Assembly: GCF_000719705.1 (NCBI RefSeq) | Contig: NZ_JOHO01000024.1 | Coordinates: 1-64,000, forward strand | Direction of reading: 5' to 3' | DNA length: 64,000 bases | DNA from: Streptomyces sp. NRRL S-350 | GTDB taxonomy: Bacteria > Actinomycetota > Actinomycetes > Streptomycetales > Streptomycetaceae | In this document: piece after piece, positions 26,125-34,193 of the stretch | How the letters are laid out: each line of letters begins with the position of its first letter | Position numbering within the stretch: the first letter of the stretch is position 1 | The notes under the pieces: model-generated | What the model was told of the DNA's origin: nothing | The model's database searches: none | What the model saw: only the letters and a program-made list of their open reading frames with translations | Made by a program: the position numbers and the translations under genes

Positions 26125-27461
26125 CGGACGTCCTCCTCGCTGCGCGGCCGCATCGACCGCATGTCGGTGCCCTCGGTGCCGGGCGGCGGGTCGATGCCCA
26201 GGGAGGCCAGGACGCTCGGTGCCACGTCGCGCATGTGCAGGGGCTCGGTGCCCTGGTCGCCGCGGCACCAGAAGGTGGCGTCGGAGCGGGTGTGGGTGCC
26301 GGTCAGCGGGGCGGTCCCGACGACCCGGTCGGTGGCCCACGCGCCCCGGATCTGCACGCCGGCCGCGGGCATGACGACGAGGTCGGGGGCGTCGCCCGCG
26401 TACGGCCCGCGGTAGGTCCTCGGCCCGGACAGCACCTCGGCGACGACGGGCCTCCCGGCGCCGCCCTCGACGATCCGGCCGTCCTCGGTGAGCCGCAGGG
26501 CGAGCAGCCGGGCGCCGATCTCCTCGGGGTCGGCGGGCCGGCCGCCGCGCGGGAAGCGGTCGGCGGTGTTGAAGTAGATGCGGCCCGGGTCCAGTGCGAA
26601 CGCCAGGGTGCGCTCGTCGATCTCCTCCAGGGACTCCGCGCCCGGCGCCAGTGCGAGGTAACCGGCCTGCCGCAGCCAGGCGTTGAGGTAGAACTGGGTG
26701 TCAGCGGGACCGAATCCGTGGTCGCTGGCGATGAACAGCGCACCGTCCCCGGCGCGGTCCGCCAACTCCGCCACGGCCTCGTCCACCCTTCGGTAGAAGT
26801 CGAGGATACGTGGGTGCAGTCGGGCCGTGGGGTCGATCAGCGAACTCCACAGGAAGTGGTGCACGCGGTCGGTCTCGGTGATCACGCACACCGCCAGGTC
26901 CCAGTCGTCGGACAGGACTTGGGCGAAGGCGGCGCGACGGGCGGCGAGGGCGGCGTCGACCCGGTCGAGGAACCCGTCCGGGTCGCCGGCCACGTCGCCG
27001 ACCTCGACGTCGAGCTGGTAGTCCAGGGCGCGCAGCGGCTCCCGCAGCTCGGGCGGGTACACGGCGCGGTCGAAGTCCGGTGCCACGAAGCCCGACACGA
27101 GCGTGCCGCGCAGCGGCGGCGCGGGGTAGGTGCTCGGCACGTTCATGATCACGCTGCGCCCGCCGCTGCGGTCGACCGCCTCCCACAGCGGCGGGGCCTT
27201 CAGGTCGCCGTAGTTGGGGAAGTAGGTGCGGTAGGTGCCGGGCTGCAGGTCCACGAACCCGTAGATGCCGTGCGTGCCCGGGTCCGTCCCCGTCAGGAAG
27301 CTCGCCCAGGACGTGGAGCTGATGTCCGGGACGGGTGCGCTCATCGCGCGCAGGCTGCCCTGCGGGAGCAGGCCCGCGGTCTTCGGCATGACGCCCCGGT
27401 CGGCCAGGTCGCGCAGCAGCCAGTACGGGACTCCGTCGAGTCCGATCACCATCGCGCTCAC
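26118..27461 (-). CDS. Alkaline-phosphatase-superfamily phosphodiesterase-like protein 1
   Basis: About 447 residues of the type I phosphodiesterase/nucleotide pyrophosphatase family. Metal- and nucleophile-region motifs are present: IGLDGVPYW (metal Asp), ISSTSWASFLTG (Ser/Thr nucleophile), ASDHGFGP (Asp-His ligands) and GTHTRSDA (His ligand). So it should be active on phosphate or sulfate diesters/esters. No signal peptide, so cytoplasmic. GTG 27461 overlaps the CysN stop; ATG at 27452 is an alternative. Possible substrates are a nucleotide sugar, APS or a carrier-bound phosphoester; none is proven. Confidence 0.85.
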   Translation of the reverse strand: MSAMVIGLDGVPYWLLRDLADRGVMPKTAGLLPQGSLRAMSAPVPDISSTSWASFLTGTDPGTHGIYGFVDLQPGTYRTYFPNYGDLKAPPLWEAVDRSGGRSVIMNVPSTYPAPPLRGTLVSGFVAPDFDRAVYPPELREPLRALDYQLDVEVGDVAGDPDGFLDRVDAALAARRAAFAQVLSDDWDLAVCVITETDRVHHFLWSSLIDPTARLHPRILDFYRRVDEAVAELADRAGDGALFIASDHGFGPADTQFYLNAWLRQAGYLALAPGAESLEEIDERTLAFALDPGRIYFNTADRFPRGGRPADPEEIGARLLALRLTEDGRIVEGGAGRPVVAEVLSGPRTYRGPYAGDAPDLVVMPAAGVQIRGAWATDRVVGTAPLTGTHTRSDATFWCRGDQGTEPLHMRDVAPSVLASLGIDPPPGTEGTDMRSMRPRSEEDVRC

Positions 27462-28723
27462 CGGTGGTCCCCCTCTTCGATCGCGTCCACGATGCCCAGG
27501 CCGAGGATGCGGGTGGCGCCGTCGGTGAGCATGAAGCGGCCCAGCGGCGCGCAGACCCGCACGTCGTCGCCGTCCGCGGCGCGGTCGAGCACGACGGTGA
27601 GTTCGGCGACCTCGTTGAAGCGCACCGGGCCCCGGTCGGAGGCCTCCGGGGCGGGCCGGGCACTGTCCCAGTGGCGTTCCACCCGGGCGATGGTGGCGGT
27701 CAGGTCGGCGCCGGCCCGCCGGAGCATGCACCGGGTGCCCTCGGCGAAGCCCTCCTCGGTGGTGCACAGCACCCGCACCCGCCACCGGTCCCCGCGCAGC
27801 GGCCGCCGGTCGGCGGGCGCGAGCACCGTGCCCGGGGCGCACGGCGGACCGGACAGGACCAGCCCGATGTTGTCCCCCGCGGCGGCCGACTCCTGGGGCG
27901 GTTCCCCGAAGCGCTCGATGCGCAGCACCGTCCGGGCTTCCTCGCCGGGTGCGACGAGCACGTCGCCGGCCCGCAGTTCGCCGCTGAGCACCCGGGCCAG
28001 CACCCGGCCGCCGACCGCGTCCTGGGCCTCGACCCGCAGCGGTGCGCCGCCGTCGCCCCAGGGGGTCAGCTCGGCGAGCGTGTCGAGCAGGGGACGCCCG
28101 GTGTACCAGGACAGGTGCGCGGTGGGGGTGGTGACGTTGTCGCCGGCCATCGCGCTCACCGGGACGGCGGTCACCAGGGTGAGGCCGATCTCGTCGGCGA
28201 GCGCGGCGACCTGCCCGACGGCGGCCCGGAACTCCGCTTCCGCCCAGTCGACCAGGTCCATCTTGGTGACGGCGCAGACGACGGCGGTGACCCCCAGCAG
28301 CGCCAGGACCCGCATGTGCCGCCGGGTCTGTTCGGCGGCGCGCTCGCGGCAGTCCACCACGATCACGGCGGCCTCCGCCCGGGAAGCCCCGGTCGCCATG
28401 TTGACGAGCAGCTCGGCGTGGCCGGGCACGTCGATCAGCACGTACCGGCGGCGGCCGGTCTCCACGACGGCGCTGGCGGTGTCGAGGGTGAACAGGTCGG
28501 CGCGCTCCTCGGTCAGTCCGTCGAGCAGGAACGCCAGCCCGCCCTTCTCGACGGGCACCTCCAGCCTGTCGGCCGTGACGCTCTCGGTGTCGAGCAGGAG
28601 CCTGCCGAGCAGGGTGGACTTGCCGTGGTCCACCTCGCCGACGAACGCCACCCGCAGGGTGTCGTCGGGGCGGGCGGGGGTGCCGGGGGCCGGCGCCCCC
28701 TCGGGAAGTACTCGTGTCGTCAC
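27458..28723 (-). CDS. cysN: CysN-like GTPase subunit of ATP sulfurylase
   Basis: A 421-residue translation-factor-type GTPase with P-loop GEVDHGKSTL, switch DVPGHAELLVNMATGAS and the TKMD base-recognition loop, followed by beta-barrel domains. CysN hydrolyses GTP to drive CysD-made adenosine 5'-phosphosulfate (APS). It begins 10 bp after CysD with GAGG upstream. No APS kinase domain is fused. Presence within the operon suggests dedicated sulfate activation for the cluster product. Confidence 0.88.
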   Translation of the reverse strand: MTTRVLPEGAPAPGTPARPDDTLRVAFVGEVDHGKSTLLGRLLLDTESVTADRLEVPVEKGGLAFLLDGLTEERADLFTLDTASAVVETGRRRYVLIDVPGHAELLVNMATGASRAEAAVIVVDCRERAAEQTRRHMRVLALLGVTAVVCAVTKMDLVDWAEAEFRAAVGQVAALADEIGLTLVTAVPVSAMAGDNVTTPTAHLSWYTGRPLLDTLAELTPWGDGGAPLRVEAQDAVGGRVLARVLSGELRAGDVLVAPGEEARTVLRIERFGEPPQESAAAGDNIGLVLSGPPCAPGTVLAPADRRPLRGDRWRVRVLCTTEEGFAEGTRCMLRRAGADLTATIARVERHWDSARPAPEASDRGPVRFNEVAELTVVLDRAADGDDVRVCAPLGRFMLTDGATRILGLGIVDAIEEGDHR

Positions 28724-28733
28724 TGGTGCCGCC

Positions 28734-29540
28734 TCACATGTATCCGAGAGCGCGGAGCTTCTCCATCGCCGCCGCGTCTTCCTTGTCCTGCGACCGGCCG
28801 GCCCGCTCGCCCTCGCGGGAGCGGCGGACCTCGATGACCACGTCGGTCACCGTCCCGGCGTCGCTGCGCACCGGCGAGCAGCAGCACTCGCAGCCGATCG
28901 ACCGGTACCGCAGGCCGTCGTCGGCGAAGTACAGGTCGGGGACGGGGATGCCCTCCTGCTGCACGTACTCCCAGATGTCGATCTCCCGCCAGGGCAGCAT
29001 CGGGTGGACGCGCATGTGGCCGCCCTCGTCCACCGCGGCCTGCCGCAGGTCCCAGAACTCGGCCGGCTGGTTGCGGAAGTCCCAGCCGAAGGACTTGTCC
29101 CGCGGGCTGAAGACCCGCTCCTTGGCGCGCACCCCGTGCTCGTCGCCGCGGATCCCGAGGAGCACGGCGTCGAACCCGCCGGCCTCGATGGCGTCCTGGA
29201 GGGCGTTGGTCTTCAGGGCGGTGCAGCATTCGAGCTTGGTCGCGGCGGTCGGGCCCATGCCGGCCGCGAGCGCCTTCTCGTTGCGGTGCACGCGCAGGTC
29301 CAGGCCCCATTCCTTGGACCAGTGGTCGCGGAACTCGTACATCTGCCGGAACTTGTAGGAGGTGTCGATGTGGATGACGGGGAAGGGCACCTCCCCGAAG
29401 AACGCCTTGCGGACGAGCCACATGAGCGTGGTCGAGTCCTTGCCCATCGACCACAGCAGCGCTGGGTTCTCGAACCGGCTGCGCACCTCGCGCAGCACCT
29501 GCACCGTGTCGTTCTCAAGGTCGCGCAGCGCCGAAGACAC
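28734..29540 (-). CDS. cysD: CysD-like ATP sulfurylase catalytic subunit (divergent)
   Basis: A 268-residue PAPS-reductase/adenylyltransferase-fold protein, a little shorter than the usual about 300. The SMGKDSTTLMWL PP-loop, HIDTSYKFRQMYEFRD and RGDEHGVRAKERVFSPRD are conserved. Unusual are GCECCCSPVRSD where E. coli CysD has GCWPLTGAVES, and ECCTALKT near the middle, so cysteines cluster around the active-site region. With CysN it should make APS; another adenylylation is possible. Confidence 0.83.
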   Translation of the reverse strand: MSSALRDLENDTVQVLREVRSRFENPALLWSMGKDSTTLMWLVRKAFFGEVPFPVIHIDTSYKFRQMYEFRDHWSKEWGLDLRVHRNEKALAAGMGPTAATKLECCTALKTNALQDAIEAGGFDAVLLGIRGDEHGVRAKERVFSPRDKSFGWDFRNQPAEFWDLRQAAVDEGGHMRVHPMLPWREIDIWEYVQQEGIPVPDLYFADDGLRYRSIGCECCCSPVRSDAGTVTDVVIEVRRSREGERAGRSQDKEDAAAMEKLRALGYM

Positions 29541-30156
29541 TCACGTCACCCCTTTCGGAATGAACCCCCACCACGAGGGGATGGCAACCCCGGAAGCGTC
29601 CGGGGAACCGGCCGTTCGGTTTGGTCAGGCCGATGGACAGGAAACAGGGCCCCGCCGACCCGGGCAGCGGTCCCTCGACCGGCGCGGGGAACCGGCGGAC
29701 CAGCCGCCAGTCGCGCACGATCCAGTCGTACTCGGCGCCGGAGGCGTCGGTGAACTCCACCCGCAGGAACGAACGGCCCCCGGTGGACCGCCGCCCGTAG
29801 ATCCGGCGCACGGTGGCGAGCACCAGCCCGGCACTGCGCTCACCCGCGAACGCCTCCGCGACGGTCGCGTCGGCGGTCTCGTTCAGCAGCCGCTCGCGGG
29901 CGGCGGCGTCGAGGGCCTGGCCGGCGGGCCGGGGCGCTTCGAGGACGGTACGGTCCTCCGGTCGCGCGTCCGCCTCGGTGCTCGGGCCGAGGCCGATCCG
30001 CACGGGCCGGAAGAACGCGTAGGGGCCGTCCGGTCCCACCTCCCCCGCGGTGACGGGCTCGGGGCGGATCCAGCGACCGTCGGCGTCCAGGCCCGCGACG
30101 CACGCGCCGCCGTCGGCGTCGAGCGTCACGGCCAGGGGGACGAGGGTGTCGGTCAT
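29515..30156 (-). CDS. Dual-OB-domain-like protein of unknown function
   Basis: A 213-residue protein. The opening VTLDADGGACVAGLDADGRWIRP resembles the start of dual OB-domain proteins, whose motif is CVAGxDxxxGxWIRP; the C-terminal IVRDWRLVRRFP and FLSIGLT segments agree. No catalytic motif is visible. ATG overlaps the stop of the upstream gene, and its end overlaps the CysD start by 26 bp, so it is firmly in the operon. Possibly a nucleic-acid-binding or scaffold protein. Confidence 0.6.
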   Translation of the reverse strand: MTDTLVPLAVTLDADGGACVAGLDADGRWIRPEPVTAGEVGPDGPYAFFRPVRIGLGPSTEADARPEDRTVLEAPRPAGQALDAAARERLLNETADATVAEAFAGERSAGLVLATVRRIYGRRSTGGRSFLRVEFTDASGAEYDWIVRDWRLVRRFPAPVEGPLPGSAGPCFLSIGLTKPNGRFPGRFRGCHPLVVGVHSERGDVSVFGAARP

Positions 30157-31523
30157 CGGGCGTCCGCGGGGGCGGCCGGGAGCGCGGTCGCGGTCAGGGC
30201 CGTACCGGACATCTCCGGGGCCGGGTCCAGGCCGAGCATGGCGAGCAGCGTCGGCGCGACGTCCTGCGGCCGCGCCGGGCCGCCGTGCCCGGCGGTGAAC
30301 GCCGCGCCGGCCCCGGCCCAGTAGGAGTCGCGCCGGTGCCAGCCGCTCTGCAGCATGCGGTTGGTCCGGCCGGACCAGAACGGGTCGCCCAGCGGCAGGT
30401 ACCGCCAGTCGGCCGGCTCCAGCACGAGGTCGGGCGCGGCGTCGGTGGCCGGGCCGCCGTGCAGTTCCTCGCGGGCGATCGCGCGGGCGAGGAACCGGGT
30501 ACCGGTCGCCGGGTTGACGTGCTCCTCCAGGACGGCGGCGACCTCGGCCAGCACGCGGGCGCGGTCGGCGGGGCGGACGGTGCCCTCCCGGTAGCGGCCC
30601 GCCAGGTTGAGGTTGACGCCCTGCGCGCCCTGCACCGCCTCGAACGCGGTCGTCCGCGACCAGTCGGGCGTGCCGTCCGGGCCGAGGGTGAGCAGCCCGG
30701 CGTCCGCCAGCGCGTCGTTGACGGACCGGTAGGAGCGCAGCGGGCCGAACCCGATCTCGGAGAACGCCAGCAGGCTGGTGGTGTCGTCGAGCCGTTCGAG
30801 CAGTTCGCCCAGCACCTGGTCGGCCAACCGGTAGGCGCGCAGCACCGCCTGTTCGGCCTCGGGGACCGGGCTGTGCGCCTCGGTCTCCTGCCAGTACACG
30901 TGGGACAGCCGGTCGATCGCGGTGAGGTTGAGGACGGTCAGGTCCGGGCGTTCGCCGATCCGGCCGTCCAGCATGGCCAGGGCCGCGTCGGCGCGCTGCC
31001 GGTCGGCGTTCAGGACGGCGCTGACGAACGGGTCCTTCGGGCCGCCGGTGAACCAGACGGTGACGTCGTGCACCGGCCGCACGCCCTCGCGGGCCAGCAG
31101 CACCGGCAGGTTCCGGGGATGGCAGGCGTGCACGGTGGCGCGCATCGGGTAGCTGAGGCAGTACCCGTCGACCGGCTCCACCGGATGGGTGCCGAACAGG
31201 TTCACCAACGCCACCCGGCGGCCTGCCAGTTCCGGCCGCTGCCAGAGGAACGGGCGGCGGCCCGCGGAGCCGTCGAGCACGCGCGGCCGGTAGTCGGGCG
31301 AGTGCACGTCCCAGTAGGAGAAGCATCCGTGCTCGTCGGGCGCGAACCCGGTGAAGGCGCTGAACAGGCCGGGTGCCTCGTAGGGCACGAAGTCCGAGCG
31401 CAGCGGGCCGCTCGCGCCGAGCCGGCGCAGCCGGTGCAGGTTCGGCAGGTGCTCGGGGCCCCACCGCTCGATCAGCTCCGGGGACGCCCCCTCGGTGATC
31501 AGGACGATCGCCCGTGTCCTCAT
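30153..31523 (-). CDS. Alkaline-phosphatase-fold protein 2, metal site degenerate
   Basis: A 456-residue protein with the overall order of the type I phosphodiesterase family (ERWGPEHLPNLHRL, FVPYEAPGLFSAFTGFAPDEHG), but key ligands are gone. The first metal Asp position reads ITEGAS instead of GLDGx, and the usual SDHGFGP is SEIGFGP. It probably no longer catalyses hydrolysis and may be structural or a partner of proteins 1 or 3. ATG 31523 overlaps the ketosynthase stop. Confidence 0.8.
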   Translation of the reverse strand: MRTRAIVLITEGASPELIERWGPEHLPNLHRLRRLGASGPLRSDFVPYEAPGLFSAFTGFAPDEHGCFSYWDVHSPDYRPRVLDGSAGRRPFLWQRPELAGRRVALVNLFGTHPVEPVDGYCLSYPMRATVHACHPRNLPVLLAREGVRPVHDVTVWFTGGPKDPFVSAVLNADRQRADAALAMLDGRIGERPDLTVLNLTAIDRLSHVYWQETEAHSPVPEAEQAVLRAYRLADQVLGELLERLDDTTSLLAFSEIGFGPLRSYRSVNDALADAGLLTLGPDGTPDWSRTTAFEAVQGAQGVNLNLAGRYREGTVRPADRARVLAEVAAVLEEHVNPATGTRFLARAIAREELHGGPATDAAPDLVLEPADWRYLPLGDPFWSGRTNRMLQSGWHRRDSYWAGAGAAFTAGHGGPARPQDVAPTLLAMLGLDPAPEMSGTALTATALPAAPADAR

Positions 31524-33799
31524 GCGTCCCCCCCGTCCGGGTGGGCCAGCCGCAGCGCGGCGGCCGCGCCGCCCGGTGCGACGGCGGAGACGATCGCGGC
31601 GGCGCCGGGCTCGACGGTGACCCGGGAGACCGCCGCGACGGCGGCCAGCAGCGGGCCGGCGGCCTGCGCGCCGCCGAGTTCCTCGGCCCGGAAGCCGGAG
31701 GCGACCAGTTTGACCTCACCCGTGTCGGACAGGTCGCCGTTGCCCACGTGGTACGACAGGTGGGGCTGGCCGGCGCCCGCCGCTCCGACGTCGGTCAGGC
31801 AGCGGGCCAGGGCGTCCGCCGCCGCGGCGGACGCGCCCGGCGCCAGGGGCTCCGCCCAGCTCGTGCAGCCGGTGACGACCGCCCGCACCGTCGCACCGCG
31901 CTCGCGGGCGCCGGCGGCGCGCTCCAGCACCACGCAGGCCGCGCTGTCCGTAGGCTCGTCGGCGGCCCGCCCGTCGCGGAGGGCGAGCAGCCGCGCCGCG
32001 TCACGGGTCGGGGCGTCGCCCGCGTCGCCGGCTCCGGCGATCACGATGTCGCAGGCGCCGGCCGCGAGCAGTGCCCGGCCGACCTCCACGGCCTGCAGTC
32101 CGGCGGCCGGCCCGCTGATCAGCGTGATCATCGGGCCGGTGACACCGGCGGCCCGGCACACCAGGGTCGCGGCGAGCTGCGGTCCGTGGTCGAGCGACAT
32201 CGACGGGGTGATCCGCGTCGGGTCGGCGAACAGGTGGGGGCAGATGGTCTCGGCCATCGCGCTCAGACCGCCGACGGCCGTGCCCATGACGACGGCCACC
32301 CGGCGTCCGGCGAGCGGCCCGTCGGTGGGCAGCGGCACCGGCAGGCCCGCGTCGGCGAGCGCCTGCGCCGCCGCGCCGAACCCGAGCTGGGCCGAGCGGC
32401 TGAGGTGCTGGTAGCCCGCGGAGGCGGCGATGTGGTCCAGGACGGAGAACTCGTCGGTCCGTTCCGGTGCGGCGTTGGGGCCGTAGGCGCCCTCCAGCGC
32501 GTCCGGCCCGTCGCCGAGCCTGCTCACCGCGCCCGTCCCGGTGACGACCACGTCGGGGACGGGGTCGAACGCCTCCCCCTCGGCGGGCGGGGTGGAGTGC
32601 TGGGGGCGGAACGCCAGGACGGCGTTGGTGCCGCCGCCGCCCAGCGAGTTGGACACCGCCGCGCGGATCCGGTGCGGGCGGCCCTGCAGCGGGACGTAGT
32701 CGAGGGTGAGTGCGGGGTCGATCCGGTCGAGGCTCGCGGTCGGGTGCACCCACTGCTCGGTGAGGCAGTACACCGTCGCGATGGCTTCGATGATCGGGGA
32801 GGCCGCGGCCAGGTGCCCGACGATCGACTTGGTGCTGCTGATGGCGACCTGGCCGGCCCGGTCCCCGAACACCAGCCGCGCCGAGGCGGTCTCCAGCCGG
32901 TCGATGAGCGGCGTCCCGGTGCCGTGCGCGTTGAAGTAGTCGATGTCCTCCGGCGACAGGCCGGCGTCGGCCAGTGCCAGCCGGACCGCCTCGGCGTTGG
33001 ACGCGCCGTCCTCCGGCGGGATGATCGCGTGCGGGTTGTCGTCGCAGGTGATGGCCCAGCCGGCGAGCCCGGCCAGCGGCGTGCCGCCGCGCGCCTCGAC
33101 GTCGCCCGCGCGCTCCAGCACCAGCGCCCCGGCGCCGTCGCCGAGGACGCTGCCGTCCCGGTCGACGTGGAAGGGGCGCAGGTCGTGGCCCACGAAGCCC
33201 GCGCGCTCGGCGCCCCAGTAGGAGCTGGCCTTGAGGTGGTCGGCGCCGACGACCACGGCCCGGTCCACGGTGCCCTGGCGCAGGGCCAGCAGTGCCATCG
33301 CGGTCGCGGTGGTGCCGGAGGCGCACGCGTTGGTCACCGCGTACCGGGGGCCCGTGATGCCGAGCCGGTGGGCCAGCACGTCGGCGAGCACGCCGATGGG
33401 GAACCGCACCATGGCCTCGGCGAGTTCGTCGTCCACCTGCGGTTCGGCGCCGGCCGCCAGCTCCCGGCGGACCGCGAGGAAGTCGTCCCAGCGGTCCTCC
33501 AGCGCGCGGTTCTCTCCCCCGGTCGTGCCGACGAAGAGGCCGGTGACGCCCGGTACGGGGCCGCCCGCCTGGTCGATGGCCTCGCGGGCCGCGTCCACGG
33601 CCATGTCGGACAGCCGCCACGGGCCCGTCCGGTTCGGGTCCTCGATCTGGGCCGAGCGGTTCTTGCCGCGCGCGACCGCGATCCCCCGCAGGTCGTGCAG
33701 GCCCGACTCGCCCTTGCGCAGCGCGTCGAACAGCGCGGTGCAGCCGTCACCGAACACGGTGACCGCGCCCATCCCAGTGATGACCACCGGAAAGCTCAC
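31520..33799 (-). CDS. Ketosynthase fused to a second ketosynthase-like (CLF-like) domain
   Basis: A 759-residue protein of two KS-fold halves. Half 1 (about 1-400) has the full triad region: Cys159 in NACASGTT, His292 in HGTGTP, Lys324/His329 in KSIVGH, and the NSLGGGGTNAV C-terminal loop. Half 2 (about 415-759) keeps the fold (GLGFGAAAQALADAG; ISGPAAGLQAVEVG) but reads Pro564 where Cys is expected, so it resembles a chain-length-factor-like partner. GTG 33799 follows the ACP gene by 15 bp. It may condense an aryl-ACP with malonyl; pactamycin uses a KS in that way. Confidence 0.85.
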   Translation of the reverse strand: MSFPVVITGMGAVTVFGDGCTALFDALRKGESGLHDLRGIAVARGKNRSAQIEDPNRTGPWRLSDMAVDAAREAIDQAGGPVPGVTGLFVGTTGGENRALEDRWDDFLAVRRELAAGAEPQVDDELAEAMVRFPIGVLADVLAHRLGITGPRYAVTNACASGTTATAMALLALRQGTVDRAVVVGADHLKASSYWGAERAGFVGHDLRPFHVDRDGSVLGDGAGALVLERAGDVEARGGTPLAGLAGWAITCDDNPHAIIPPEDGASNAEAVRLALADAGLSPEDIDYFNAHGTGTPLIDRLETASARLVFGDRAGQVAISSTKSIVGHLAAASPIIEAIATVYCLTEQWVHPTASLDRIDPALTLDYVPLQGRPHRIRAAVSNSLGGGGTNAVLAFRPQHSTPPAEGEAFDPVPDVVVTGTGAVSRLGDGPDALEGAYGPNAAPERTDEFSVLDHIAASAGYQHLSRSAQLGFGAAAQALADAGLPVPLPTDGPLAGRRVAVVMGTAVGGLSAMAETICPHLFADPTRITPSMSLDHGPQLAATLVCRAAGVTGPMITLISGPAAGLQAVEVGRALLAAGACDIVIAGAGDAGDAPTRDAARLLALRDGRAADEPTDSAACVVLERAAGARERGATVRAVVTGCTSWAEPLAPGASAAAADALARCLTDVGAAGAGQPHLSYHVGNGDLSDTGEVKLVASGFRAEELGGAQAAGPLLAAVAAVSRVTVEPGAAAIVSAVAPGGAAAALRLAHPDGGDA

Positions 33800-33814
33800 G
33801 ATCGTCGCCCCCCG

Positions 33815-34081
33815 TCAGCCGCGGGCGGCGGCGGCCTCGGCCGCGCGCTCGTCCACGTAGGCGGCGAGTGCGTCGAGCGAGTCGACCAGCTCGACGCTGA
33901 GGTCCTCGTCCTGGATCTGGATGCCGAACTCGTTCTCCACCCAGATGAGGAACTCCAGCCCCATCACCGAGTCGATGCCGACCGCGTCACGCAGGTTCGT
34001 GTCGGGGATCGCCTCGGGGGCGATGTCCAGCCGCAGCGATTCGACCATCAGGCGGCGCAGACGATCCTTGGTGTCGTTCAT
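33815..34081 (-). CDS. Stand-alone acyl carrier protein
   Basis: An 88-residue ACP with the phosphopantetheine Ser in VGIDSVMGLEFL and acidic helix 2 LIWVENEFGI. Translationally near-coupled to the ketosynthase fusion. In mitomycin biosynthesis a stand-alone ACP (MmcB) carries AHBA; this one is the natural counterpart of the AMP-ligase at 42138. It may also serve the ketosynthase. Confidence 0.93.
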   Translation of the reverse strand: MNDTKDRLRRLMVESLRLDIAPEAIPDTNLRDAVGIDSVMGLEFLIWVENEFGIQIQDEDLSVELVDSLDALAAYVDERAAEAAAARG

Positions 34082-34193
34082 CAGGTCTCCGTACGTTGTG
34101 AGGCGGCCCGGGCGGGCCGGATGTCTTGCCGGTTGCGGCTCCGGGGCAGTGGTCGTCCGTCCTTCCGGGCCGGACACCGCCCTTGACGGTCCG

